Source: Akkermansia massiliensis
GTDB taxonomy: Bacteria; Verrucomicrobiota; Verrucomicrobiia; Verrucomicrobiales; Akkermansiaceae
Length of the DNA: 64,000 bases
Reading direction: 5' to 3'
NCBI RefSeq assembly: GCF_023516715.1
Contig: NZ_JAMGSI010000001.1
Location: 1,178,001 to 1,242,000 of the forward strand
Shown here: piece by piece, positions 8,438 through 18,593 of the stretch
How the letters are laid out: every line of letters begins with the position of its first letter
Position numbering within the stretch: the first letter of the stretch is position 1
Translations under genes and position numbers: made by a program
The notes under the pieces: generated by a model
Seen by the model: the letters and a program-made list of their open reading frames with translations, nothing else
Told to the model about the DNA's origin: nothing
Database searches by the model: none

Positions 8438-9397
8438 TTAAAAGCAGAAGTTGGTTTCTATGTTTTTCAGGCGTTCCCTGACGGCTTCCGGCACGGCTTC
8501 CTTTTCCTCCGGCGTGTTGTAGGGGCCGGAGTACAGGACTTTTCCCGCGGAATCCGTCACATGGACGGTGGTGCCCGCCTGGGAGCTGGAAGAAACCACA
8601 ATGGTTCCGTTGGCGTCCGACATCCGGACGGAAGACGTGCTCTGCCCTCCGCCGGACACCTTGCCCATGGGGGGCATGGGCATCTGGTGAAGGTTCTGGA
8701 GGCTCCGGAGCATCTGGGCCGCTCCCGGCGTCAGGTTCATCCGGCCGATGATGTCATCCATCCGCGAATCATCAATCGCGGAGTCCCTCAAAAAATCATC
8801 CATCATTTGCTGCATGTCCAGAATGCGCTGCGGAAGGCTGGGCCGTGCGGCCATTCCGGCGGGAGGAACCGCCTGGCGCCGGACGGAGGGAACCACGCGC
8901 GGCTGGGTGCGGGGATCTCCCTGGGCCGCCAGTATTTCTTCCGCGGAAAGCGTTCCGCCGTCCAGCGTGACATCCGCCGTTTCCCGCTTGCCCTTGCGGT
9001 AGAATACAGCCGTAATCTTGTCTCCCGGAACTTTTTCAGACAGGGCTTCCGTCACGGAGCGCGGGCCGGACAGGGAGATGTCCCCCAGCTTGATGATGAC
9101 GTCGTTTTCCTGAAGTCCGGCCTTGGCGGCGGGGCTGTCCGGCATCACCTTGGTCACCAGCACGCCGGGAAATCCGCTGAGTTCCAATTGAGCCACGACT
9201 GCCTGCGGCACCGTGCCGGGCACAATGCCCAGCCTGGCCGGTCTGGAAGAGGGCAGCGGCTTGGTCTGCGGCGTGTAGGGAGTCAAGGGCGGCGGCTGAA
9301 GGTTGTCCGTACTTCCTGCGGGCCGGTCAATGGAATATCCGGAGCCCGAACCTATCAGCAATCCCAATGTCAGAAAGATACAGGTTTTCATATCCAT
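8438..9397 (-). CDS. Secreted PDZ-domain protein
   Basis: A 319-residue exported protein. The N-terminus MKTCIFLTLGLLIGSGSG is a signal peptide, followed by a Pro-rich linker (about residues 30-55). A single PDZ domain spans roughly residues 57-145, with the carboxylate-binding-type start RLGIVPGTVP and the core PGVLVTKVMPDSPAAKAGL, then VIIKLGDISLSG. No trypsin-like catalytic domain is present, so it is not a DegP protease in itself. The rest is Pro/Gln-rich with a Ser/Thr-rich segment near the C-terminus. It may be a periplasmic adaptor or a chaperone-like protein. The start could be ATG 9397 or ATG 9391. It points away from the dGTPase gene and has its own terminator. Confidence 0.8.
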   Translation of the reverse strand: MDMKTCIFLTLGLLIGSGSGYSIDRPAGSTDNLQPPPLTPYTPQTKPLPSSRPARLGIVPGTVPQAVVAQLELSGFPGVLVTKVMPDSPAAKAGLQENDVIIKLGDISLSGPRSVTEALSEKVPGDKITAVFYRKGKRETADVTLDGGTLSAEEILAAQGDPRTQPRVVPSVRRQAVPPAGMAARPSLPQRILDMQQMMDDFLRDSAIDDSRMDDIIGRMNLTPGAAQMLRSLQNLHQMPMPPMGKVSGGGQSTSSVRMSDANGTIVVSSSSQAGTTVHVTDSAGKVLYSGPYNTPEEKEAVPEAVRERLKNIETNFCF

Positions 9398-9777
9398 GTG
9401 AGATAATATACAGCATCCGTCCGCGCAATGTTCAAAATTTGTGCATTTTTTTTGCAGGTCCTCGCCCCGCCCCTTCCGTCCCGCAGTGTCGGCAGACCGC
9501 CAAGGAACGCATCACGGGAGTAAAGCCAAGCCAACCCACACTTGGGTGAGACCTTTATCCGGACGCCTTTCCCTCCACCGGCAGGGAGATTTCCCTCCCG
9601 GTAGAACATTTATTTCCGGGCATGGGAAAAGAGCTCCGCCATGCATCCAGGGCGCTTTCTTTTTCTTCACAAAGCAGAGACGCGGAACAAGGAACAGGAC
9701 CGGAGAGCGCGAACGCTTGCAGCAACAGAATGGAAAATTTCAACCGCGCTGCCCACAGGCGTTCACGCGGCGGTCGT
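9398..9777. other. Intergenic stretch between PDZ and anti-sigma genes
   Basis: About 380 bases. Overlapping short ORFs on both strands have no recognisable features. A weak hairpin around 9580-9603 (GGGAG and CTCCC halves) has no T-run. It should contain the promoter of the PDZ gene on the minus strand, but no confident -35/-10 pair was found. Confidence 0.4.
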
Positions 9778-10449
9778 TTAATATTCCTTTTCAGGAAGAA
9801 TTCTACGGATGACGGCAGGGGCAATCACGGGCACGCGCTCGTCTCCGCCCTGCAATTCAAAAAGAGTGGGTTTCCGCAGCAGCTCCCGCTTTTCCCCGGG
9901 CAGTACAGGGGCTTCCGTCTTTTCAGCTCCGGCTTCCGCCTCATTCCCTCCGGCCACCGTGCCGCCGGGCGCTACCAGCGTATTTTGAACCAGCAGAACG
10001 GCGCCCACCGCAGCCGCCACGGAAATGCCTGAAATATAGGCGAGCCGCCGCCACAGGGGGATTTTCACCGCTTTTTCCTGCTTCGCCTCTCCGGCGCAGT
10101 CCATGGCCTGCGCCATTTTGCACACGGAGAATTCCAGCATGGAAGAGGCGGAAAGCCTTTTCAGCCGGGTTTCCATTTCATGTTCGGACTCGGCGCACAT
10201 CAGGGAACAGCATTGTTCCCGGAACAGAACCCTCACCGGGGCAGGCCGCAAACGCTTCAAAAGGGATTCCATCTCATGAATTTCCTCATCGGATATTTCA
10301 TCATGCCGGAGACGGTCGTTCAGGGGGAAGATTTCCTCACACCTTCCGGCCAGGCGGGAAATCAGTTCATCGGATACGGGAAGGGGCTGCATGGCGGCAG
10401 TACCGCCGCCTTCCTCCCCTGCGGCGGATGATGTTGTTTCATGTTTCAT
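9778..10449 (-). CDS. Probable membrane anti-sigma factor
   Basis: A 223-residue protein with one central hydrophobic segment (RRLAYISGISVAAAVGAVLL, about residues 130-150). The N-terminal part is acidic and helical (SDEEIHEMESLLKRLRP) and would lie in the cytoplasm. The C-terminal part, rich in Ala, Glu and Pro, would lie in the periplasm. The gene starts 15 bases after the stop of the ECF sigma factor gene on the same strand, the usual arrangement of a sigma and anti-sigma pair. I see no clear zinc-binding HxxxCxxC anti-sigma motif, although CCSLMC is present. The role is inferred from topology and position only. Confidence 0.6.
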   Translation of the reverse strand: MKHETTSSAAGEEGGGTAAMQPLPVSDELISRLAGRCEEIFPLNDRLRHDEISDEEIHEMESLLKRLRPAPVRVLFREQCCSLMCAESEHEMETRLKRLSASSMLEFSVCKMAQAMDCAGEAKQEKAVKIPLWRRLAYISGISVAAAVGAVLLVQNTLVAPGGTVAGGNEAEAGAEKTEAPVLPGEKRELLRKPTLFELQGGDERVPVIAPAVIRRILPEKEY

Positions 10450-10464
10450 AAGAGTGGAGCGGCA

Positions 10465-11073
10465 TTAGAGTTGGTCTTTTTTGTTTCTCAGCGCCTTGCG
10501 GAGCAGGTCGATGCCATAGCGGTACCGGCTCGCCACCGTGTTCTGTGAGATTTCCAGCGTTTCCGCAATTTGCTGAAAGGTTTGTTCCCCCCATATTTTC
10601 AGGACAATGACCTCGGAGAATTTGGAAGGGAGCTTCCTGAGCTGCATTTCCATGAACTGCTTGAGCTCCTCGTCCGCCGCGGCGCTGGAAAACCAGGGGT
10701 CCGCATAAACATCCTCGTCCTGTTCGGCGGCGCAGGCTTCATCCTCCCTTTTCTGGCGCCGGTCGGATTTGCGGCCATAGTCCACCGCCAGACGCCGGAT
10801 GGAGGCAAAGACATAGGAAAGCCATGCCTCCTGCCCTCCCACAAACTCTCCGGAGGCCTCCTTGCGCGCCAGCCGTATCAGGGCATCCTGAAGGATGTCC
10901 TCCGCATCTTCCGGAGAGCGGGACTGCTGGCGGGCAAACAGCAGCAGTTGAGCGACGTGCCTCCGCAGCCATTCATCCCAGCTCAGCAAATGGCTGTCTT
11001 CTTCATTAACTTCCTCTTCCCTGATGTAGGCGGACGTATTCATTTCTGCATGTTCGGTTCCTTCATCAATCAT
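10465..11073 (-). CDS. ECF-family RNA polymerase sigma factor
   Basis: A 202-residue sigma-70 family protein with only regions 2 and 4. Region 2 is visible as SRSPEDAEDILQDALIRLAR and WLSYVFASIRRLAVDYGRK (-10 recognition and melting). Region 4 is at LRKLPSKFSEVIVLKIWGEQ and the helix-turn-helix TFQQIAETLEISQNTVASRY. The linker is unusually acidic (EDEACAAEQDEDVYAD). It directs polymerase to a stress- or envelope-responsive set of promoters. The membrane protein just downstream is the likely anti-sigma factor. Confidence 0.92.
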   Translation of the reverse strand: MIDEGTEHAEMNTSAYIREEEVNEEDSHLLSWDEWLRRHVAQLLLFARQQSRSPEDAEDILQDALIRLARKEASGEFVGGQEAWLSYVFASIRRLAVDYGRKSDRRQKREDEACAAEQDEDVYADPWFSSAAADEELKQFMEMQLRKLPSKFSEVIVLKIWGEQTFQQIAETLEISQNTVASRYRYGIDLLRKALRNKKDQL

Positions 11074-11163
11074 AGCGCAGCAAGTTCATTTTTTTGTTTA
11101 AAATAAAAGACGGAATATAGTTTTCCTTTTCACGGGAAGAGGGAATGCCTTCCTGAAAAGGGC

Positions 11164-12108
11164 TTATTTTTCCTTATTGATTATTTTCTGCATATTGTTG
11201 ATCCATGGCTCCAGCTTTTTGGCCGCCGGAGATTCCGGATCGGCGTCACGGGCCATGTTCAGGTATTCCAGGGCCTTGGGATAATTGCGCTCCAGCGCAT
11301 ACCCGTCGCTGACGTATTTGGCTATTTCCAGGCGGATGGGCGGCAGGAGGTCCCGCTTCTCCAGCATTTGCAGAGCTTCCTCCTGTCCCGCGCGGACTTT
11401 TTCTGCGGAAAAGGGGCCCGCGTGCTTTTTGTAGAATTGCTCCATCATGAGCCGCTGCGCCGCCAGGGTCACGGCTTTTTCAGCCTTCCCGGCAAATCCG
11501 TATTTGTCCTCCGGGTCCAGGGCGGAGATTTCCGCAATCAATTCCTTCTGATAGGGCTGCAAATCCTCCGGAAGCAGCTTGATGGCCTGCACCAGTTTTT
11601 CCAGTTTTTCCTTTCCCTCCAGCGCGCGGGCCGCAGCCACGGCTTCTTTCAGCTTCAGCCTCGTCTCCCCGGCGGCTTCCAGTTTCTTCAAATATTCCTC
11701 CACCGTTCTGGAGGGCCCCACTATTTTGGCATAGGGAGCGCCATTCCCCTCCATCATCAGGACGGAGGGAAACACGGAGATTCCGTAACGGCGCATCAAT
11801 TCCTCATGAAACTTGAGCTGTTCCGGAGGCATTTTCCCCTCCGTCCTGGGAAAATCCAGCTCCACCAGCACGAAGTTGTTGTCTTCCGCATACTTGGCGA
11901 AGGCGTCCGTATCAAAAATATTTTTCCGCAGATAAATACACCCCGGGCACCAGTCGGAGCCGGTGAAGTCAACCAGCACCGGCTGTCCGCTTTTGCCGGC
12001 TTTCTCCAGAGCCTTGCTCCAATCCGTCTCCCAGACGGGAGATGCGGAACAAACCACGGCAGAAGCCAGAGAAAGAACGCCAAGGACAGAAAAAAATGAA
12101 TTCTTCAT
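11164..12108 (-). CDS. Secreted thioredoxin-fold protein with CPGC motif
   Basis: A 314-residue protein with a signal peptide (MKNSFFSVLGVLSLASAVVC). The thioredoxin-fold domain has the active-site pair in SDWCPGCIYLRKN (Cys 54 and 57) and the cis-Pro region RYGISVFPSVLMM. It resembles the thioredoxin-like families that reduce or isomerise disulfides outside the cytoplasm. Residues beyond about 150 form a helical extension (KLEKLVQAIKLLPEDLQPYQ and later EYLNMARDADPESPAAK), which may be a TPR-like repeat region. It sits upstream of the ECF sigma gene on the same strand, 90 bases away, so a redox link to the sigma system is possible but not shown. Confidence 0.82.
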   Translation of the reverse strand: MKNSFFSVLGVLSLASAVVCSASPVWETDWSKALEKAGKSGQPVLVDFTGSDWCPGCIYLRKNIFDTDAFAKYAEDNNFVLVELDFPRTEGKMPPEQLKFHEELMRRYGISVFPSVLMMEGNGAPYAKIVGPSRTVEEYLKKLEAAGETRLKLKEAVAAARALEGKEKLEKLVQAIKLLPEDLQPYQKELIAEISALDPEDKYGFAGKAEKAVTLAAQRLMMEQFYKKHAGPFSAEKVRAGQEEALQMLEKRDLLPPIRLEIAKYVSDGYALERNYPKALEYLNMARDADPESPAAKKLEPWINNMQKIINKEK

Positions 12109-12210
12109 CTTAAAGGCATCATAGCACCATCCCTGCCCTTGTCATTCTTTTTCAGACGTTCCCGCTCCTGACAGCCCGGCGGCTGCCGTGACGCCGCGCC
12201 TTCGGTCCCC

Positions 12211-14364
<2,154 letters not shown>

Positions 14365-16275
14365 TTATGGAGCTGTTCCCTCCGCGCCGTGGGGAGCCAT
14401 GCTCTTCTTGCTCCCCCATTTCAGCAGAAAGACGGAATTGACGATCACGACGACGGAGCCTGCATTATGGACCAATGCGCCCGCCACGGGATTCAATATT
14501 CCGCCCACCGCCAGCATGATGGCGATGAAGTTCAGGGCCATGGAAAACGTCAGATTGCACTTGATCGTTCGCATCATGCGTCTTGCCAGGCGCAGCAGAT
14601 GGGGGAGTTCCCGTATATCGTCGCTTACCAGGACAATGTCCGCGGCGTCCACGGCAATGTCACTGCCTATGCCTCCCATCGCAATTCCGGCATGGGAGGT
14701 TTTCAGGGCCGGGGCGTCATTGATTCCGTCCCCGATCATGCACACCCGGTTCCGTTCCTTCTGGAATGCGTCAATCCAGTTGAACTTGTCCTCCGGCAGG
14801 CAGTCCGCGTAAACCCGCTCAATGCCTAGCTGCCCGGCTACATGGGCCGCGGCATTCCCATGGTCTCCGGTCAGCAGCACGGGAACCACCCCGGTTTCCG
14901 CCACTTCCCGGATGGTGGAGACGGCGTCCTCCCGCAGGGTGTCCGACAGGGCGATGAAGCCTGCGGCCTTACGGTCCATGCCGAGGAAAATCACGGTGCA
15001 TCCCTCCCTTTGGTACTGTTCCGCCGCCCTTCTGACTTCGCCGGGCACCTCCAGCCCGTTTTCCCGGAACAATTCCAGGTTCCCGGCCATCAGTTCCCTC
15101 CCGTCCAGGACGGCCTGGACGCCTCTCCCCGGAATCATGCGGAACTGTTCCGGCTGGGGAAGCTCCCGCGTTTCTCCCTTCCGGTAACAGCGGACGACCG
15201 CCTTGCCCAGAGGGTGCTCCGACTGCAGTTCCGCGCAGGCGGCATACCTGTAAAGCACCTGTTCGGGGAGGTCCGGCAGAAAACTGCGTACCGCCGCCAC
15301 GCGGGGCGTCCCGTGGGTAAGCGTTCCCGTCTTGTCAAAGGTGAGGTGGGATACGGAGGCCAGGCGTTCCAGGGCATCCCCCTCCCGCACCAGGAATCCA
15401 TGCCTGGTGGCGTTTCCGATGGCCGCCATGATTGCCGTGGGGGTAGCCAGCACAAGCGCGCAGGGGCAGAATACCACCAGGATGGTGACGGAGCGGATCA
15501 GTTCGCCCGTGACCAGCCAGGCCAGCCCTGCGGAAGCCAGGGCAATGACGACGATCCAGGTGGCCCAGCGGTCCGCCACGCTCACGATTCCGGCCTTTCC
15601 CGCATCCGCGGATTGGACGAGACGGACCATGCGCTGAATGGAACTGTCCTCCCCGGCCCTGGACGCCTTCATGTCAAAGGCTCCGAACTGGTTGACCGTT
15701 CCGCTGGAAACCTCGTCCCCGGCTTCCTTGTCCACCGGAAGGGGTTCACCCGTCATTACGGCCTGGTTGATGGAAGTGTGGCCGGAAAGAATCACTCCGT
15801 CCGCCGGAACCGTCTCTCCGGGCAGCACGCGGAGGACGTCCCCCGCACATACCTGTTCCGCCGGAATGACCTCCTCCCGGAAGCCGTCCACTTTCCGGGC
15901 GGTAGCCGGGGTCAGATGAACCAGCTTTTCAATTCCCGCCCGGGCTTTGGCCACGGTCAGGTTCTCAAGCAGCGCGCCGAGCTGCATGATGAACGCAATT
16001 TCCGCCGCGGCAAAGTCCTCCCCGATGATGACGGAAGCGACCAGCGCGATGGAAACGAGCACATCCGCCTTGATGTCCCAGGCCGCCGCCAGTCCAAGCA
16101 CGGCTTCCAGCACGATGGGAACGCCGCACAGCACAATGGCTATCCACGCGACGCCAAAGGGAAGCGGTTCAATATCAAGCATGCTCAACAGCAGCGCGAA
16201 TCCGGAAACGGACAGCAGCGCGACGTCGCGCCTTGTCCCTCCCCATTCCAGCAGTTTTTCCAATCGGTCCAGCAT
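14365..16275 (-). CDS. P1B-type heavy-metal translocating ATPase
   Basis: A 636-residue inner-membrane pump that exports soft metal ions. Visible motifs are the actuator loop MTGEPLPVDKEAGD, the metal-binding FCPCALVLATPTA (CPC), the phosphorylation site FDKTGTLTHG, the nucleotide-binding SEHPLGKAV and the hinge MIGDGINDAPAL. There is no N-terminal HMA domain: the protein begins with a short helix and goes straight into membrane segments. The last membrane segment reads ALVHNAGSVVVIVNSVFLL and lacks the MxxSS pattern of classic Cu(I) pumps, so the metal is uncertain. The gene is controlled by a promoter with a CsoR-like site and lies just downstream of csoR. Confidence 0.93.
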   Translation of the reverse strand: MLDRLEKLLEWGGTRRDVALLSVSGFALLLSMLDIEPLPFGVAWIAIVLCGVPIVLEAVLGLAAAWDIKADVLVSIALVASVIIGEDFAAAEIAFIMQLGALLENLTVAKARAGIEKLVHLTPATARKVDGFREEVIPAEQVCAGDVLRVLPGETVPADGVILSGHTSINQAVMTGEPLPVDKEAGDEVSSGTVNQFGAFDMKASRAGEDSSIQRMVRLVQSADAGKAGIVSVADRWATWIVVIALASAGLAWLVTGELIRSVTILVVFCPCALVLATPTAIMAAIGNATRHGFLVREGDALERLASVSHLTFDKTGTLTHGTPRVAAVRSFLPDLPEQVLYRYAACAELQSEHPLGKAVVRCYRKGETRELPQPEQFRMIPGRGVQAVLDGRELMAGNLELFRENGLEVPGEVRRAAEQYQREGCTVIFLGMDRKAAGFIALSDTLREDAVSTIREVAETGVVPVLLTGDHGNAAAHVAGQLGIERVYADCLPEDKFNWIDAFQKERNRVCMIGDGINDAPALKTSHAGIAMGGIGSDIAVDAADIVLVSDDIRELPHLLRLARRMMRTIKCNLTFSMALNFIAIMLAVGGILNPVAGALVHNAGSVVVIVNSVFLLKWGSKKSMAPHGAEGTAP

Positions 16276-16312
16276 ATGATTCTCCTTTCCATACCCATGC
16301 AGGTACGGGTTT

Positions 16313-16342
16313 TATATACCTATAGGGGTATAGGTTTGTCAA
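16313..16342 (-). promoter_or_regulatory. Promoter of the metal ATPase with CsoR-type operator in the spacer
   Basis: On the minus strand, TTGACA (16337-16342) and TATATA (16313-16318) are separated by 18 bases. The spacer itself is the dyad CCTATACCCCTATAGG, a G/C tract flanked by inverted TAT arms as in CsoR-family operators. Repressor binding would block polymerase. The transcript starts about 30 bases upstream of the ATPase ATG. Confidence 0.75.
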
Positions 16343-16400
16343 GATGAGACGAAAAAATCCCCGGAAATGGCGGTTGAAAAAAGGCTCTTGCCCCCTCCTG

Positions 16401-16676
16401 CTAAATCATGTTGGCAAACCGTTCGACCGCCTTGGTAAAGCGTGCGATGGTCTGCTCCGGGTCTCCGTGCTCCAGTCCGTCCCGGACGCAATGGCTGATA
16501 TGCCCCTCCAGCACGACCTGGCCCACCTTGTGCAATGCGGACTTGGCGGCATTGAGCTGGGCAAGCACATCTTCACAGGGAACGTCCTCGTCAACCATCC
16601 TGTCGATCGCCTGCACCTGTCCGATGATTTTCTTGAGGCGGCGATGCAAATTTTCAGAATTCATGCATTGTTTCAT
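16401..16676 (-). CDS. csoR: CsoR-family metal-sensing repressor
   Basis: A 91-residue all-helical DUF156 regulator. The copper-sensor fingerprint Cys-His-Cys is complete: Cys in DEDVPCEDVL, then His and Cys in GHISHC (His-x3-Cys). The N-terminal helix HRRLKKIIGQVQAIDRMV is typical of the family. Metal binding would release the operators upstream of this gene and of the ATPase gene. ATG 16676 is chosen because AAGGAAAC lies just upstream; ATG 16664 is the alternative. It is transcribed toward the ATPase, from which it is separated by 125 bases that contain the second promoter. Confidence 0.92.
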   Translation of the reverse strand: MKQCMNSENLHRRLKKIIGQVQAIDRMVDEDVPCEDVLAQLNAAKSALHKVGQVVLEGHISHCVRDGLEHGDPEQTIARFTKAVERFANMI

Positions 16677-16687
16677 TGCGGCGTTTC

Positions 16688-16718
16688 CTTATACTGTTAG
16701 GGGTATCTGTATCATCAA
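16688..16718 (-). promoter_or_regulatory. csoR promoter with CsoR-type operator
   Basis: Minus-strand elements TTGATG (16713-16718) and TATAAG (16688-16693) flank a 19-base spacer containing GATACCCCTAACAG. This resembles the operator at the ATPase promoter (shared ATACCCCTA core). It implies autoregulation of csoR. Confidence 0.65.
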
Positions 16719-16889
16719 GTTATCAGGCAGACAGGAAATGCTGTCAAGAACAGAGTCCTCCCGCAGGCGCGTACCATCCGGAAGGGCCTACTGTGTCCGG
16801 CCTCCCTTCTTTCCTCCTTATTCCAGGCGCAACAATCCCTTCCCGCCCCCGCATGAAGACCGGAAGAACGAAGTTCCGGCCTTCCCCCG

Positions 16890-17375
16890 TCAAACGGGTC
16901 CGGTTTCCATGGCGGGAGCCGTATACAGGCGTTCCCGGGCATGATGACCGCCCGTCGCCATTGTCAGCAGTTCCCACCCGCATTTTTCATAAAACCCCGC
17001 CAGGTCCGTCACCAGATAGAGACGGGGATATCCGAGCGCGGCCAAATCCTTCCGCACAAAGTCCAGGATGGACGCGGCCACGCCCCTGCCGCGATGCCTT
17101 TTTTCCACAAATAGCGCGCATAAGTTGGGGGCTAAATCCTTCCGGTCATGGAAATCGTTTTCAATCACTCCGGCACCCGCAATGATTGCCCCCTGTCCGT
17201 TCATGACCACGTACCATTGCGGAATGCCCGTTTTCCGTTCCATGCATTCCTTCATGCTTTCCTCATAGGCCTCTACGGGAACGTCCCACTTGGAGCCGAA
17301 CCAGACGGAAGCTGTGGAAAGGAATTCAGGATGATTCCTTAAACAGACCAATTTACCGGCGTTTCTCCCTTTCAT
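16890..17375 (-). CDS. GNAT-family N-acetyltransferase
   Basis: A 161-residue acetyl-CoA-dependent transferase. The acetyl-CoA binding loop is seen as LCALFVEKRHRGRGVAASIL (R-x-x-G-x-G/A) at about residues 90-110, and the C-terminal strand as LYLVTDLAGFYEKCGWE, the usual F-Y-x-x-x-G-[WF] motif. The substrate is unknown. It points away from the sigma factor gene on the right and has no visible operon partner. Confidence 0.87.
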   Translation of the reverse strand: MKGRNAGKLVCLRNHPEFLSTASVWFGSKWDVPVEAYEESMKECMERKTGIPQWYVVMNGQGAIIAGAGVIENDFHDRKDLAPNLCALFVEKRHRGRGVAASILDFVRKDLAALGYPRLYLVTDLAGFYEKCGWELLTMATGGHHARERLYTAPAMETGPV

Positions 17376-17677
17376 TTTCCCTTACCCTAGCAGGCCCCTC
17401 CGGTCATTGTCAAACCGGAGCGGCATGGAGGGTGGCCTCCGTATTTCCATCACGCTCCGTCTTCCCACCGGGAAAAGAACGGAATGTTCCACCCCCTCAG
17501 CCGTCCCCGGCCATCGGCAGGAGCAAAACGTTTTGTCCGGCGCCTTGCGCGGAAAGAGAAGAAAGACCCGTTTTCATCTCGTCAGCCGCGGAAAAATGGG
17601 ATAGACCTTTTTTCCGGGGCATGCGCCCTTCCGGATGCAACCTTTCACCGGACACGGGGTTTATAGAAGGGAATTTC
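17376..17677. other. Intergenic region between GNAT and ECF sigma genes
   Basis: Divergent promoters should lie here. A perfect 12-base palindrome, CAAAACGTTTTG, is at 17524-17535 and could be an operator. An AGAAGGG ribosome binding site precedes the sigma factor start at 17678. No gene is supported. Confidence 0.4.
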
Positions 17678-18271
17678 ATGGACGAAGCACAAGACATGCC
17701 GCCTGCGGAACCAGACGAGGACGCCCAGCTGATGCTGAGAGTCAGGAATGGCGACGCTTCCGCCATGGAAATGCTGGTCCGCAAACACCAGAACTCCGTG
17801 TACGCCACCGTAGCACGCATGCTGAACAACGGGCCGGAGGTGGAGGACATCGCCCAGCAGGTTTTCATCCGCATCTGGAAAGGAGCCGGGAATTATGAGC
17901 CCTCCGCACGCTTCACCACCTGGATGTTCACCATCCTGCGCAATCTGGTCTTCAATGAAGTGCGGCGCCAGAAGCGCAAGCCCACCACCTCCGCGGACGC
18001 CATGGAGGAGGAAGGCGGCATGACCGTGTTCCTGGAACCTTCCCAGGCCCCGGATGAAGCCATGGAGCACACGGAACTCCAGCGGGCCGTGGATGAAGCG
18101 ATTGCCGCCCTGCCGGAAAAGGCGCGCCTGGCCGTCCAGCTGCGCCGCTTTGAAAACATGCCTTACGAGGAAATAGCCCGGACGCTTGACATGACGGTTC
18201 CCGCCACCAAAAGCCTGCTGTTCCGCGCCAGGAACATGCTGAAGGACGCGCTGGCTTCTTTTCTGGAGTGA
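17678..18271 (+). CDS. ECF-family RNA polymerase sigma factor (second copy)
   Basis: A 197-residue sigma factor. Region 2 reads NSVYATVARMLNNGPEVEDI followed by AQQVFIRIWKGAGNYEP and WMFTILRNLVFNEVRRQKRK. Region 4 reads IAALPEKARLAVQLRRFENM and the helix-turn-helix PYEEIARTLDMTVPATKSLL. The open frame extends upstream to 17432, but ATG 17678 with AGAAGGG upstream gives the standard N-terminus (MDEAQDMPPAEPDEDAQLM). No anti-sigma gene is adjacent, so its control is unknown. It is clearly different in sequence from the sigma factor at 10465-11073. Confidence 0.92.
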   Translation: MDEAQDMPPAEPDEDAQLMLRVRNGDASAMEMLVRKHQNSVYATVARMLNNGPEVEDIAQQVFIRIWKGAGNYEPSARFTTWMFTILRNLVFNEVRRQKRKPTTSADAMEEEGGMTVFLEPSQAPDEAMEHTELQRAVDEAIAALPEKARLAVQLRRFENMPYEEIARTLDMTVPATKSLLFRARNMLKDALASFLE

Positions 18272-18297
18272 CGGCCAGGGAACAGGAAAAAGGGCTG

Positions 18298-18480
18298 ATC
18301 CGGAGAAAGCTTTTTTACAAGGGCCCGGAGGCCCTTGCTCCAGCAGCGCAGCCACCAGGGACTCACACTCCCGCGGCCTGGAAGAAACACCGCCGCCGGG
18401 AAACGGAGGCTTGATTCGTGCCTCTTTCAGATTCACTCCCCCTGCGCGTTTCAAGCTTCTCTTTCCGTCCTCCCGGCCCT
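18298..18480. repeat. Dispersed intergenic repeat, copy A
   Basis: The sequence contains an imperfect hairpin (AAGGGCCCGGAGGCCCTTG) at about 18317-18335 and a later block with CTCTTTCAGATTCA and GCTTCTCTTTCCGTCC. Both blocks recur in the same order in copy B (38725-38906), at roughly 70% identity by eye. It lies between the convergent ends of a sigma factor gene and the sialidase gene. Confidence 0.5.
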
Positions 18481-18537
18481 CATACCTGAACTCCCTCCCC
18501 TGCGCTTTGGAGAAATTCCTACCCAAAGACCGCTGCC

Positions 18538-18570
18538 AAAAAAGGGCCGCTCCCGGAAGGAAACGGCCCG
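18538..18570 (-). terminator. Intrinsic terminator of the sialidase gene
   Basis: On the minus strand, GGGCCG and CGGCCC form a stem, followed by TTTTTT. It lies 24 bases beyond the sialidase stop codon. Confidence 0.8.
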
Positions 18571-18593
18571 TAAACGATTACCTGAAAGCGGCG

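Noticed and set aside
14842-16347. 501-codon ORF opposite the metal ATPase
   Set aside because: Shadow of the ATPase frame on the other strand.
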